NCBI RefSeq assembly: GCF_000424585.1
Contig: NZ_AUKE01000006.1
Span: 62,001 to 126,000, forward strand
Origin: Butyrivibrio sp. MC2013
GTDB lineage: Bacteria; Bacillota; Clostridia; Lachnospirales; Lachnospiraceae
Length of the DNA: 64,000 bases
Direction: 5' to 3'
The notes under the pieces were generated by a model. That model was not told the origin of the DNA. It ran no database searches and was given only the letters and a program-made list of their open reading frames with translations. The position numbers and the translations under genes are program-made. Positions 1-8,340 of the stretch are shown here, one piece after another. How positions within the stretch are numbered: position 1 is the first letter of the stretch; each line of letters opens with the position of its first letter.

Positions 1-690
1 CAGGTGATACTCCGGTGACGGTATCAGTTCGTCTATCATAATGCATCTGAAATACTTGATGTAGACATAAACAGGATTGAGCAAAAAGAGTCTCTGGCCA
101 AGAGGACTGAACCTGTCAACTGTATAGAATATAGCAGACACATAGGTCAGAAGTGTCAGCAGTACATCATATAGATATCTGATATCTCTAAAGAATACAA
201 AGAGGGCAGATAGTATAAGGCCCACACCGATATTAAGCCCCAAAAGGCAGAGTATGGGAAAGACCAGCATGAACTGCCTGGGATGAAATCCTATGCCGTC
301 AAATATACAAAAGATAAAATATACGCCAAGGGTAAGTCCGAAATTCACCAGCGCAGATACATTCTTGGAAAAGAGGAACATATACTTTGGCACATTTATC
401 TTGGAGAATATCTTGGAATTGTTCAAAAGGCTGGTCATGCCATTCTTGGTGGATTCCTTGTAATAGGACAGCACCAGCTGACCACTGAACAGATAGATCA
501 CATAATGCTCCATCCTGCCTCCAAAGAGGTTGGAGAAGACCATATACATGACCAGCAAAGTGAGAAGGGGTGAGAGTATGCTCCAGCCCATTCCCAAAAT
601 GCTTCTCTTATACTTTTGTTTAAAATCTCTTTTGACCAGCTCCTCAAAGAGGAAGCTGTACTTCTGATAAGTATGGATTATTTTATTCAT
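1..690 (-). CDS. ABC-2 type permease for surface polysaccharide/teichoic acid export (partial)
   Basis: Integral membrane half of an exporter that moves undecaprenyl-linked polymer across the cytoplasmic membrane (TagG/RfbA type). The 230 codons present are open to the window edge. They begin with a soluble amphipathic stretch (MNKIIHTYQKY) and the family-typical LVKRDFKQKYKRSILG segment, followed by several hydrophobic helices and the FRDIRYLYDVLLTLLTYVS segment typical of ABC-2 O-antigen/teichoic acid permeases. The start ATG overlaps the stop of the preceding acyltransferase gene by 4 bp (ATGA), so translation is probably coupled. The C-terminus and the expected ATPase partner (TagH/RfbB type) lie outside the window. 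The family is clear; the exact polymer is inferred from the neighbouring genes. Confidence 0.85.
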   Translation of the reverse strand, partial: MNKIIHTYQKYSFLFEELVKRDFKQKYKRSILGMGWSILSPLLTLLVMYMVFSNLFGGRMEHYVIYLFSGQLVLSYYKESTKNGMTSLLNNSKIFSKINVPKYMFLFSKNVSALVNFGLTLGVYFIFCIFDGIGFHPRQFMLVFPILCLLGLNIGVGLILSALFVFFRDIRYLYDVLLTLLTYVSAIFYTVDRFSPLGQRLFLLNPVYVYIKYFRCIMIDELIPSPEYHL

Positions 691-1811
691 GATTCAACCT
701 GTTTGGCTCTGGATGTGTCTGCTGTAAAGAGAGCTCTTACTGACGGCCAAAGTCCGGAAAGCAAATGAGCTGCTGCTGCAGTAGCCAATGATACAGCTAT
801 ATATATGAGCATCCTGGGTATGCGCCTTATGTCATCACTCAGGATATGATCCAGATTCTGAGCATAGTATATGTGGCAGAAATACATGGCACTGCTAAAG
901 CTGCCAAGAGCAAAGGACGCCCTGTTATCCAGGATATCCGACAATATACCCTGCCCTGAAAAGGCAAGACCCACCAGCGCTGTCATTACTATTATGTAAA
1001 AGTAGTCTGCTTCGCCTACTCCGTTATTATACATATAAACTACAAGTGCGCCAAAGAGCGTAAACTCTGCTATCTCTATGACGATCCTGGCGGCTGTGGA
1101 CAGTGCTCTCTCTGAGAACTCCTTCACCCTGGGATACAGCCATATTCCTATGGAAAGCTCAGCCATGGCCCTGATATTGCCCTTGTAGATATATCCGTAA
1201 AGCTTGTAAGGATCCCTGGGATGGCCGCTGATCATATCAGTAATGCCCAGGAGTACTATAGCCATCAAAGGGCATATGACCCTCTGCATCATGGCATGAT
1301 GACTGCGAAGAAGTGGATAAAGGATAGCCATGCATATGAGCATGGAAGAGATATACCACACTACTCCGTCCAGGCTATCAGCATTAAAGCCTGCCATCTT
1401 GGTCAGGGTCCACTCGCCCACGGTCTCTCTGATAAGTGTGAGAGCCGCTGATACATCCAGCCTCCTGGCCCTTATCACAAATAAAAGACCTATGGTCCAG
1501 GATATGGGGAAAAGAGGCATCAGCGCCCTGATCTTGCCCTTTATAAAGCTTCCTGTTTCGCCAGCAAGATCATTTGCAGGACCTGTCCTTAACTTCTTCT
1601 CCATACTGGTAGCCATAAGATAGCCTGACACTATAAAGAAGAATTCCACAGCCAAAGATCCTCCCAGAAAAAAGCAATCATCATCGCCCAGAAGAAATCT
1701 TGAATGATGCAGTAGGACTATAAAAGCAAAGAGAAATCGCAGGATCTCGATCCTGCCATTTCTCCCCCTTTTACTGCGCCCATTCGTACTGACTGTATGA
1801 GCCGCCATCAT
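687..1811 (-). CDS. Acyltransferase 3 family membrane protein
   Basis: Multi-pass O-acyltransferase (Acyl_transf_3) expected to add acetyl or another acyl group to a surface glycan at the membrane. The 374 residues hold about ten hydrophobic helices. The N-terminal IEILRFLFAFIVLLHHSRF segment carries the family's conserved histidine and aromatic residues, and VEFFFIVSGYLMA is the second conserved block. The start ATG sits in an ATGA overlap with the upstream CDP-polyol transferase gene, and the stop overlaps the ABC permease start the same way, so all three are one translational chain. It could decorate the teichoic acid-like polymer made by the operon. The substrate cannot be read from sequence. 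Confidence 0.85.
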   Translation of the reverse strand: MMAAHTVSTNGRSKRGRNGRIEILRFLFAFIVLLHHSRFLLGDDDCFFLGGSLAVEFFFIVSGYLMATSMEKKLRTGPANDLAGETGSFIKGKIRALMPLFPISWTIGLLFVIRARRLDVSAALTLIRETVGEWTLTKMAGFNADSLDGVVWYISSMLICMAILYPLLRSHHAMMQRVICPLMAIVLLGITDMISGHPRDPYKLYGYIYKGNIRAMAELSIGIWLYPRVKEFSERALSTAARIVIEIAEFTLFGALVVYMYNNGVGEADYFYIIVMTALVGLAFSGQGILSDILDNRASFALGSFSSAMYFCHIYYAQNLDHILSDDIRRIPRMLIYIAVSLATAAAAHLLSGLWPSVRALFTADTSRAKQVES

Positions 1812-3076
1812 TTGAGCAGCTTCAAGAGATGATCCGCTATCCTTTCAGAAGCATGTCCGTCGTCGATACAGCCCTTATCTGACAGGAACTCTGATATTTT
1901 TTCTTCAAAAACATCTTTATCAAAGCTCAGGATATTCCTGATCATCTCATCATTGTCCCTTGCTACAGGGAAAGGAGTATCCTCAAGCTTGAAGTAAAAG
2001 CCTCTTTCGTTATTGTATAGATCTATATCCCTTGCGTATATAAAGCCGGGCTTTCTGGCAAGGATATAATCATATATCCAGGATGAATAGTCTGTGATAC
2101 CGCAGTCGATAAATGACAGCAGCTCCTGGATATCAGGAAGATCGGTCACGTCGATGACGCAGTCGCTCTTCAACTTGTTCTTGGTCTTCTCATTCTTCTT
2201 ATCATTGTCATGATAACGTACAAGCAGCTTCCACTCGCCGCCAAAACGTTCTGACAGGGCTGCCACTACCTTCTCTGCATTCAGGTCATACACTTCAAAA
2301 TTGTGTGTATCTCTGAAGGTAGGTGCATAAAGAGCCAGCTTTATATCAGGATCAAGGGCATACTTGTCATAAAAGTCTGCCTTCCATGCCTCGCGCTTGT
2401 CCTTATAGGTATCAAAGAAGATATCGTTTCTGGCATGTCCCAGCTTCAATATCCTGGTCTTTTGCCAGAAGGTCTCTCTGAATACATCATTTTCAAAATC
2501 CGAGTTGGATATGCAGTAATTGGTCAGCTTACCTGTCCTGACTGCAGCCTCGGGCCATGAGAGATTGGTATTGTAATGATCCAGGTCAAATCTCTTGATA
2601 CCCAGACTTCCGTGCCAGGTTTCAAATACTCTCTGCTCTCTCTTCACCGGGAAGGGATAGAACTTGTCTCCCAAAAGTGAATTGATAACGATGACCTTGG
2701 AGGATACAGCTGCCTGGAAATACTCATAGGAGTTCATCTTCACAACATGTACATTGGGAAGATCAGGCACATAGCCCTTGGTATTCATATTGGTAACGCC
2801 CCAGTAGATCTGAACATCGGCGTTTCTCTTTATCAGTTCCTCACAGATATACTTGGGATTGCAGGAATAGCTGTGATTAAAGGTGATGAACATGATCTGA
2901 TTGTTCACAACAGGTGTATTCTCAGAGAGGATCTTCCTGTTCTCATATCCGATCCTGCGGTCCACCCAGGTCTTGGTCTGCTTCCAGGCTACCCCTATTC
3001 TCTTAAAAAATCTGCCTTCTACAGCGGCAGGATACATTCTCTTGGCTTTACGCTGAATAATCTTTGCTACAGGCAT
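1808..3076 (-). CDS. CDP-glycerol/CDP-ribitol phosphotransferase family protein (TagF/TarL-like)
   Basis: Transfers a polyol phosphate from its CDP-activated form onto a lipid-linked or growing polymer (Glyphos_transf family), acting at the inner face of the membrane. The 422-residue protein has a short basic N-terminus. The first Rossmann-like half includes FITFNHSYSCNPKYI, then the highly conserved ETWHGSLGIKRF block with its catalytic histidine, and LYAPTFRD in the second half. DITDYSSWIYDY near the C-terminus is another family hallmark (the usual TDYSS). It follows the cytidylyltransferase gene by 24 bp, and the pairing implies that the cytidylyltransferase supplies its CDP-polyol. Whether it is a primase or a polymerase is not decidable here. 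Confidence 0.88.
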   Translation of the reverse strand: MPVAKIIQRKAKRMYPAAVEGRFFKRIGVAWKQTKTWVDRRIGYENRKILSENTPVVNNQIMFITFNHSYSCNPKYICEELIKRNADVQIYWGVTNMNTKGYVPDLPNVHVVKMNSYEYFQAAVSSKVIVINSLLGDKFYPFPVKREQRVFETWHGSLGIKRFDLDHYNTNLSWPEAAVRTGKLTNYCISNSDFENDVFRETFWQKTRILKLGHARNDIFFDTYKDKREAWKADFYDKYALDPDIKLALYAPTFRDTHNFEVYDLNAEKVVAALSERFGGEWKLLVRYHDNDKKNEKTKNKLKSDCVIDVTDLPDIQELLSFIDCGITDYSSWIYDYILARKPGFIYARDIDLYNNERGFYFKLEDTPFPVARDNDEMIRNILSFDKDVFEEKISEFLSDKGCIDDGHASERIADHLLKLLK

Positions 3077-3100
3077 ATTAGTCCTTTCATGTCTTTGGTA

Positions 3101-3823
3101 TTACAGACCGAATATCTGCTGGTTCTCACGAGCATCTATTATAGCTCTGAACATATAAAAGTCAACCGGAGTAGTGATCTTGATATTCTCAGCCTTGCCC
3201 TCAACTGTATAGAGGCGGTGGCCATAGTGCTTCATCATGCTGGCTGAATCTATAAAGCTGTCGATCTTCTCGCTCCTGGCCCTCTCATGGGCTGCAAGTA
3301 TATCTCCCAGATGGAAGCACTGAGGAGCCCTGGCCATGAGGCACTGCTTTCTGTCTATTATACGACCAACCTCGCCGTCCTGGCCATTGTCCAGGAAAAT
3401 AGTCTCTATAGCAGGTGTCACAGTGATGGCATTGCCGCTTTCCTGTGTGCATTTCACTGCAGCTGAGATAGTTCCGGGATCTACAAGGGGTCTTACGCCG
3501 TCATGTATGAGCACGATATCCTTCTCAGATCCTATAGAGGAAGCAGCCCTAAGGCCATTATATATTGACTCCTGTCCCGAAGCACCTCCGGGCACGATGG
3601 CCCTCACCTTCCTTATGTCATATTTCTCACAATAATTCTTCATCTGGGGAATCCAGGATTCCAGACAGGATATCACAATAGCATCAATATCGGGATGATT
3701 CTCAAACTTCTCCAGTGTATAGATGATAAGGGGCTTGCCATAGAGCATGAGGAACTGTTTGGGAACAGCCTTGGAATTCATCCTCTTGCCGGTACCGCCC
3801 GCAAATATTAGTGCAGTATTCAT
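3101..3823 (-). CDS. IspD/TarI family cytidylyltransferase (probably polyol-phosphate)
   Basis: Couples CTP to a sugar-alcohol phosphate. At 240 residues it has the normal family length. LIFAGGTGKRMNSKAVPKQF is the nucleotide-binding signature with the G-x-G-x-R-M and P-K-Q elements, and VLIHDGVRPLVDP holds the conserved metal-binding region. By sequence alone it could be IspD (methylerythritol pathway) or TarI (ribitol-5-phosphate). Its position directly upstream of a TagF/TarL-like transferase in a surface glycan operon favours the TarI role. A 45-bp hairpin lies upstream, between it and licD. No ribitol-5-phosphate reductase (TarJ) is seen in the window. Confidence 0.82.
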   Translation of the reverse strand: MNTALIFAGGTGKRMNSKAVPKQFLMLYGKPLIIYTLEKFENHPDIDAIVISCLESWIPQMKNYCEKYDIRKVRAIVPGGASGQESIYNGLRAASSIGSEKDIVLIHDGVRPLVDPGTISAAVKCTQESGNAITVTPAIETIFLDNGQDGEVGRIIDRKQCLMARAPQCFHLGDILAAHERARSEKIDSFIDSASMMKHYGHRLYTVEGKAENIKITTPVDFYMFRAIIDARENQQIFGL

Positions 3824-3991
3824 AGAGTCCTCCTTAATCTTGCTCTTCTATAAACAGAGCAGTCACAGGCCGCCCAAAAGAAAAGGCAGCATGCTACGAA
3901 TGTTAAACTCGCAAACGCTTCGCTTTTTGCTCGTTATAAAATCACTGCTGACGCAGTTCTACGGGTACGAGGCTTATACCCCCGCACCCGT

Positions 3992-4036
3992 AATCAAGAT
4001 ATTCCCACCACCAAAAGGTGGTGGGTTATCTTGATT
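3992..4036 (-). terminator. Long hairpin inside the surface glycan operon
   Basis: An almost perfect 45-bp inverted repeat. The outer arms are AATCAAGATA and TATCTTGATT, the inner arms CCCACCACC and GGTGGTGGG, and the loop is AAAA. It sits just after the licD stop and before the cytidylyltransferase gene. Neither strand has a long T-run directly after it, so it may be a partial terminator or processing site, or a short palindromic repeat, instead of a full stop signal. Confidence 0.55.
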
Positions 4037-4056
4037 ATTTTATATACTATACATGA

Positions 4057-4974
4057 TCAATGGCCCAGGTCAAAGGGCTCAAAGAAAACATGCTTTTCAA
4101 TCTCATCCGCACCGGGAATACGCATATAATCTCCGTATAAATTGCGAAGATACTTGTCCGTAGACGCAGGTACCTTGTAATCATGACCATCATAAAGCTC
4201 GGTCACAGTATCGCATATATCTTCCCTATTGTACATTTCACCCCAGAAAAATTTACGCCCTGTAGGTACAGTTACCAGAGCGGAACGATCGTTCCTGCAC
4301 AGACGGTTCCAGCGATCGCCTGCCCTGACCCAGCCGTCCATGGAAATGAGGCTGAGAAGACACCCTACGGCAATCTTGAACCTAAAGACCCGGGACAATG
4401 CCCTGTCCCCTGCTCTGTCTGCGACCATCATATAGCCCTTTCTGTCCCTGTAAAACTTGCGGCAGGAAACAGCAAAACCAAAGAAATAGCAGCCTATTCC
4501 ATGGATCGCACGAAGCAGCTTATTGTCAAAAGTATTCTCAATAACAAAAATATCTATAAAAGCTCCGGCCTCGGGATTATTAAAATCCTCCCTGGTGACC
4601 AGGCTGGTACCCTTCTTTCTTACTCTGGACAGGAGCAGATTGTAGCCCTTGGTGTCCCCGGGTGCATGAAGGTAATATTTATCTCCAAAGCGCTCTCTGA
4701 AAGCGTCCTTGAAAGCCTGAAAATCAGCTCTGGGAATATTGATATCTATATCATCATCCCAGGGGATAAAACCATGATGACGGACAGCCCCCAGGCAGGT
4801 GCCGCCTCCCAGTGTATAGGTCAGTCCCTTGTCATCACATACAGCCACGATATCCGCCAGGATCTCATTAAGAGTCTTCTGCAGATCGCGAAGCTGCTCA
4901 TCATCCAGTACCACAGTACCTGATGAACCTATATTCTTAAACGCACCTACTGTAGATAGTTTCAAATCAGTCAC
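4057..4974 (-). CDS. LicD family phosphotransferase
   Basis: LicD proteins place phosphocholine or related phospho-substituents on surface polymers, using a nucleotidyltransferase-like fold. The 305-residue protein shows the family core at about residues 30-110: LTYTLGGGTCLGAVRHHGF followed by IPWDDDIDINIPR, whose aspartates bind the catalytic metal. It is 51 bp downstream of the DUF4422 gene and is followed by a hairpin and the cytidylyltransferase, so it most likely modifies the same polymer. No choline kinase or CDP-choline gene is visible, so the transferred group is unknown. Confidence 0.88.
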   Translation of the reverse strand: MTDLKLSTVGAFKNIGSSGTVVLDDEQLRDLQKTLNEILADIVAVCDDKGLTYTLGGGTCLGAVRHHGFIPWDDDIDINIPRADFQAFKDAFRERFGDKYYLHAPGDTKGYNLLLSRVRKKGTSLVTREDFNNPEAGAFIDIFVIENTFDNKLLRAIHGIGCYFFGFAVSCRKFYRDRKGYMMVADRAGDRALSRVFRFKIAVGCLLSLISMDGWVRAGDRWNRLCRNDRSALVTVPTGRKFFWGEMYNREDICDTVTELYDGHDYKVPASTDKYLRNLYGDYMRIPGADEIEKHVFFEPFDLGH

Positions 4975-5025
4975 TCTTATCCGATCAGCTGCTGCCTGCT
5001 CAGATACTGCTCATTACAGCACAGA

Positions 5026-5847
5026 TCACACTTCATACTTCTCATGGAAGATCTTGGCTCTGAGGAATCTGCTGATCTTCTTGGGCCAGTCAGTCTTCTC
5101 CATATATACATAAGGCAGTACCTTGACCTCGTCCCTGCTGATCCTGCCTGTCTCGATCTGATAATCAAGCCATACATTAAAAATGATCTCACTCACGCGT
5201 CCGCAATAACGTCCCTGGAAATGAGACATATGCCTGGTATCGATCTTCTTCTCCAGCTCAAAAAGGATATTAAAGAGCCATGTGCAGTACTCATCAAGGA
5301 GCTCTCTGTCCATGATCATCATGTTGAACATGTGGCCGCTGGTCCGACGCAGCACCCTGTCGTATGTCTCGATATATTCGGGATACATCTGTGAGATGAT
5401 ACCCCTTGCTACATAGAGATGCTCTACATAGTGAGTATGCTGATAATGTGAATACAGAGACTCTATCACATAGTGTCTCTTGCTTGGTACAAATACCCTG
5501 TACTTGCCCAGCATGGGTTCCAGCTCACGCCTTAAAAGGATCCTGCCCATGGGATTACGGGAAGAACGGTATCCGCCAAAGTATCTGCGGTAGTGGCACA
5601 GACCTATATAGTCTGCATCCAGATTCTTCCATGCCCAATAAAGTCCTGTAAGCTCGCAAAAAAGAGGGTTCTTTTCGGATATATTCTCACCCTCGTCATC
5701 TCTCTGGTAACCCAACTCCAGAGGCTGTCCTGACTTGTTCTTGTCAAGGCAGGCGCCTACATGCATGGGGATATACATGTGGCTGTGGGGCATCCAGTAT
5801 TTCTTATGTGTATTAACTATTATCCTGACTGTCTGATGCTTTTTCAT
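5026..5847 (-). CDS. DUF4422 domain protein, putative glycosyltransferase
   Basis: First gene of the surface glycan operon. The 273 residues match DUF4422, a family found in capsule and exopolysaccharide clusters and considered glycosyltransferase-like. Visible blocks are an N-terminal VRIIVNTHKKYWMP strand, NPLFCELTGLYWAWKN, and YIGLCHYRRYFGG. There is no signal peptide or membrane segment, so it is cytoplasmic. The start is supported by GAAGGA about 8 nt upstream. Its promoter (5918-5946) and a terminator-like leader hairpin (5869-5895) lie directly upstream. The donor and acceptor sugars are unknown. Confidence 0.8.
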   Translation of the reverse strand: MKKHQTVRIIVNTHKKYWMPHSHMYIPMHVGACLDKNKSGQPLELGYQRDDEGENISEKNPLFCELTGLYWAWKNLDADYIGLCHYRRYFGGYRSSRNPMGRILLRRELEPMLGKYRVFVPSKRHYVIESLYSHYQHTHYVEHLYVARGIISQMYPEYIETYDRVLRRTSGHMFNMMIMDRELLDEYCTWLFNILFELEKKIDTRHMSHFQGRYCGRVSEIIFNVWLDYQIETGRISRDEVKVLPYVYMEKTDWPKKISRFLRAKIFHEKYEV

Positions 5848-5868
5848 AATAATCCTTCGCCGGGCAGG

Positions 5869-5895
5869 AAAAAAGGTACACTACCTTAGTGTACC
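5869..5895 (-). terminator. Leader terminator/attenuator before the surface glycan operon
   Basis: On the minus strand GGTACACT, a 5-nt loop and AGTGTACC are followed by TTTTTT, a textbook intrinsic terminator, with outer CCGGG/CCCGG arms that could form a longer alternative stem. It ends about 20 nt before the DUF4422 start codon and lies downstream of the promoter at 5918-5946. It therefore sits in the 5' leader and can act as an attenuator as well as a stop for read-through from the upstream regulator gene. Confidence 0.75.
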
Positions 5896-5917
5896 CTTGT
5901 TTCCCCGGTCAAAAGAT

Positions 5918-5946
5918 AATATAGCATATTAAAAAAGCCGTGTCAT
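5918..5946 (-). promoter_or_regulatory. Sigma-A promoter of the surface glycan operon
   Basis: Reading on the minus strand: ATGACA (-35, 5946-5941), exactly 17 bp, then TATATT (-10, 5923-5918) preceded by TGC, which gives an extended -10. The predicted start near 5911 leaves a leader of about 64 nt that includes the hairpin at 5869-5895. Confidence 0.65.
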
Positions 5947-6035
5947 TATCAATTCTCATAAAAGTAAATAAAATTTGATGAAATTTTCGTGACTTTTAAC
6001 ATTCTGTGAACAAAATATGAACACGCCCTGTTTCA

Positions 6036-7277
6036 TCATTCTCCCTGCTTTAATTCGCCGGGAAGCTCTGCAAGTGATACAACAGAGTATTTAAAGTCAG
6101 CTCTGGGGCCTGCTATTTCCTTGAGCTTCTTATTGATCCTGCGGTAGATGATATCGCAGTCCTCCTGACTGGTACCAACGAGGAGGATCAGATACTGGCT
6201 GTTGGAATACTTGGTGAAGGTATCGCCCTGCCTGAGCGTCATGTGGATAGCCTCCCAAAGGGCTCCGCTCCTGGCTCTGAGCTTATCCTGATTGCGGATC
6301 ATCTTGCCCTCGTAGTCCACCAGGGTGCACAGCATCATAAATACGGAATAGCCTGTCCTGGCCATATTCCTGGAGAGGATGTGATATGCGTCTATAAAGC
6401 TGGGATAGGTGCAGTCGTAAGCTCCATCATCTGCTCTCTCTACGCTCTTTCTGTCACTCTTCATCTCCGCCTGGATCTCGTGGATCTGTCCGGGAGCATT
6501 ATCTATCTTGGAGCTCATCCTGTGGTATACATCAAGGAGCTTGTCCGGAACAGGTAGTCCCAGCTCTCCTGTATAGTAAGCAACTGTATCGTCGTACACC
6601 TTAAGAGCACTCTTATAATCACCTTTATTGATAAGGGTCTCGATCTGGCCGGCCTGCCAGTCTCCTTCAGGATATATATCAGCAGCTCTTCCGTAAACGC
6701 GGAAGGCTTCGTCATATTTCTTACGAGCAGTGAGATACTCACCCAGCCACTGGACCAGCACATTGTATTTCTTACGAAGAGCCACGCTCTCCATAATGAC
6801 CCAGGTCTCGGTTGACAGAGCAGGCAATAGCTCACCCTGATACAGATCAAAGGCTTCGGTATAATACTTGCAGCGCTCATCATCTGACTGGGCACTCTGT
6901 CCCTTTTCAAAAGCTTCTTTGAAGGCAAGGGTATCCACCCATACAGGAACAGCAGGATCTGTCACAAAGATCTTCTTCTGCTTCCTGACGTAGCCCTCTG
7001 CAGGAAGGCCTGCTGCCACCATCTGTTTGCGCATCTGATACAGGAGATTGTTGAAGCTGTTGCTGACGTTAGAAGTCTCATCGTCACCATAAAGAGAAGA
7101 TACAAGCTCATCCTTTGAGACGCCCTTATCCCCCTGAAGCCAAACGATCTGAAGTAATTGAGTAAACTTAGAGGCGTTGTTTCTGCCGGGAGTAACCTCT
7201 TTCCCATCGTATGTCAGGGAAAACTTCCCAAGCATTCTGACATATAACACCTTTTCCTGGTCTAGTGTCTGCTCCAT
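6036..7277 (-). CDS. BTAD/SARP-type transcriptional regulator with degenerate GGDEF-like C-terminus
   Basis: A 413-residue cytoplasmic protein. Residues 10-105 form a winged-helix domain like SARP/OmpR regulators (VRMLGKFSLTYDGKEV, then GVSKDELVSSLYGDD). Residues 120-260 are a bacterial transcriptional activation domain of TPR-like helices (EAFDLYQGELLPAL). The last 120 residues look like a nucleotidyl-cyclase fold in which the expected R-Y-G-G-D-E-F loop reads KYSNSQYLILL, so no catalytic residues remain. A possible extended -10, TGATATACT, lies about 45 bp upstream of the start. It lies just upstream of the surface glycan operon, on the same strand but separated by the operon's own promoter and terminator, so it may regulate that operon. 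That link is inference. Confidence 0.78.
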   Translation of the reverse strand: MEQTLDQEKVLYVRMLGKFSLTYDGKEVTPGRNNASKFTQLLQIVWLQGDKGVSKDELVSSLYGDDETSNVSNSFNNLLYQMRKQMVAAGLPAEGYVRKQKKIFVTDPAVPVWVDTLAFKEAFEKGQSAQSDDERCKYYTEAFDLYQGELLPALSTETWVIMESVALRKKYNVLVQWLGEYLTARKKYDEAFRVYGRAADIYPEGDWQAGQIETLINKGDYKSALKVYDDTVAYYTGELGLPVPDKLLDVYHRMSSKIDNAPGQIHEIQAEMKSDRKSVERADDGAYDCTYPSFIDAYHILSRNMARTGYSVFMMLCTLVDYEGKMIRNQDKLRARSGALWEAIHMTLRQGDTFTKYSNSQYLILLVGTSQEDCDIIYRRINKKLKEIAGPRADFKYSVVSLAELPGELKQGE

Positions 7278-7428
7278 ATTACCCTGTCCCCTCTGAATAA
7301 TGAATTAAATACTGTTATTAGTATATCACAAATCAAATTAAAATCATATTTATTATAATCCGTTGTGATAAATCTCAAACCGATATGATTCAAATATTTT
7401 TTCAGAAACTATAGTTATATAATTCAAA

Positions 7429-7495
7429 ATGGTCCCTCAGGAGAGAATGGCAGATAAAGGAAACTCCCTTCCCGCCCGTCCCCCTGCGGGACCAT
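7429..7495 (-). terminator. Probable terminator of the protease-cohesin operon
   Basis: ATGGTCCC at 7429-7436 pairs with GGGACCAT at 7488-7495, and inner CAGG/CCTG arms continue the stem. On the minus strand the stem is followed by TTTTGAATT. It lies 54 bp after the stop of the cohesin-Fn3 gene. The T-run is weak, so this could also be a leader structure of the regulator gene. Confidence 0.45.
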
Positions 7496-7548
7496 AGTAC
7501 GGACTGATCTGCTAAGATCAGCTCATATCACCTTCATCATATTTATGA

Positions 7549-8340
7549 TCAGAAGATCATAAACTTTCTGACTTTTACTGACTTAACATCGGAATACTCA
7601 GAGTATACTCTTGATGAGCCGCTTCCTCTGTAAGACCTTACCTTATAATAGTAGGTCTGGTTATTCCATACCAAAAGGTCCAGATAATCAGTGAAGGATG
7701 TAAGGGCCACTCTGCTGTATTTGCCATCCCCAGATGTGCTGCGATATACTTCGTAGCCGTCAGCCTCTGCATCTCTTCCCCACTGTACATCTACGCCCAG
7801 AAGTGTCTGCTTGATAGCGCTGATAGCAGGCTTTGACAGTCCGCCTACACCTACTGTAGCGATGTCTTCAAGAGTGCTGTCTGCTACAACTGTAGTATCC
7901 TCATTGCAGAGTCCAAAGATATGAGTGGCGATCACGCTGTCCCTGCGACTAAGGCCTTTCTTTACAGAGAACTTCAGGCTCACAAGTGTGCCGCTTGTCT
8001 TCTTTGCACTATCATTTACAAATGCATATGCAATTCCCTTGCCTGTGCTATCTTCGTAGTCACAGTTCAGGTCTTCCATATCAAATTTGCCGCCTACGGA
8101 CTTGCTCTTAAGAACCAGAGCTTCAGTATCATAGGTTACAGCGATCCTTCCATCACTAACAAGGGTCTTATCAAGTGTGAGCTTATAGGTCAGCTCCATC
8201 TTGTCGCCCTTTCCTCTGCTTGTAAGAGCTGTATGGACAGGTGCTGCTTCTGCTGCCATAGCTTTTACTGCAGGGAAAGCTGTGAACATGATCAGGGTTG
8301 TCAGGGCGAGGACAACCAGTCTCTTTACTGTCTTATTCAT
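7549..8340 (-). CDS. Secreted cohesin-like domain plus fibronectin type III protein
   Basis: A 263-residue exported protein. The start at 8340 is preferred over a longer frame because GAGGAG lies 8 nt upstream and the ATG falls in an 8-bp overlap with the protease stop. The first 30 or so residues are a signal peptide (MNKTVKRLVVLALTTLIMF, likely cut after A-M-A). Residues about 33-150 have the cohesin strand pattern (MELTYKLTLDKT, VTYDTEALVL, GTLVSLKFSVKKG). Residues 160-260 are an Fn3 domain (DVQWGRDAEADGYEVYRS, TYYYKVRSY). It has no sortase, SLH or lipid anchor. The adjacent protease carries a dockerin, so this protein may be its docking partner. The cohesin assignment rests on pattern, not on a search. 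Confidence 0.75.
   Translation of the reverse strand: MNKTVKRLVVLALTTLIMFTAFPAVKAMAAEAAPVHTALTSRGKGDKMELTYKLTLDKTLVSDGRIAVTYDTEALVLKSKSVGGKFDMEDLNCDYEDSTGKGIAYAFVNDSAKKTSGTLVSLKFSVKKGLSRRDSVIATHIFGLCNEDTTVVADSTLEDIATVGVGGLSKPAISAIKQTLLGVDVQWGRDAEADGYEVYRSTSGDGKYSRVALTSFTDYLDLLVWNNQTYYYKVRSYRGSGSSRVYSEYSDVKSVKVRKFMIF

Noticed and set aside
4183-4923. 246-codon plus-strand frame opposite licD
   Set aside because: Antisense shadow; the minus-strand frame matches LicD and fits the operon.
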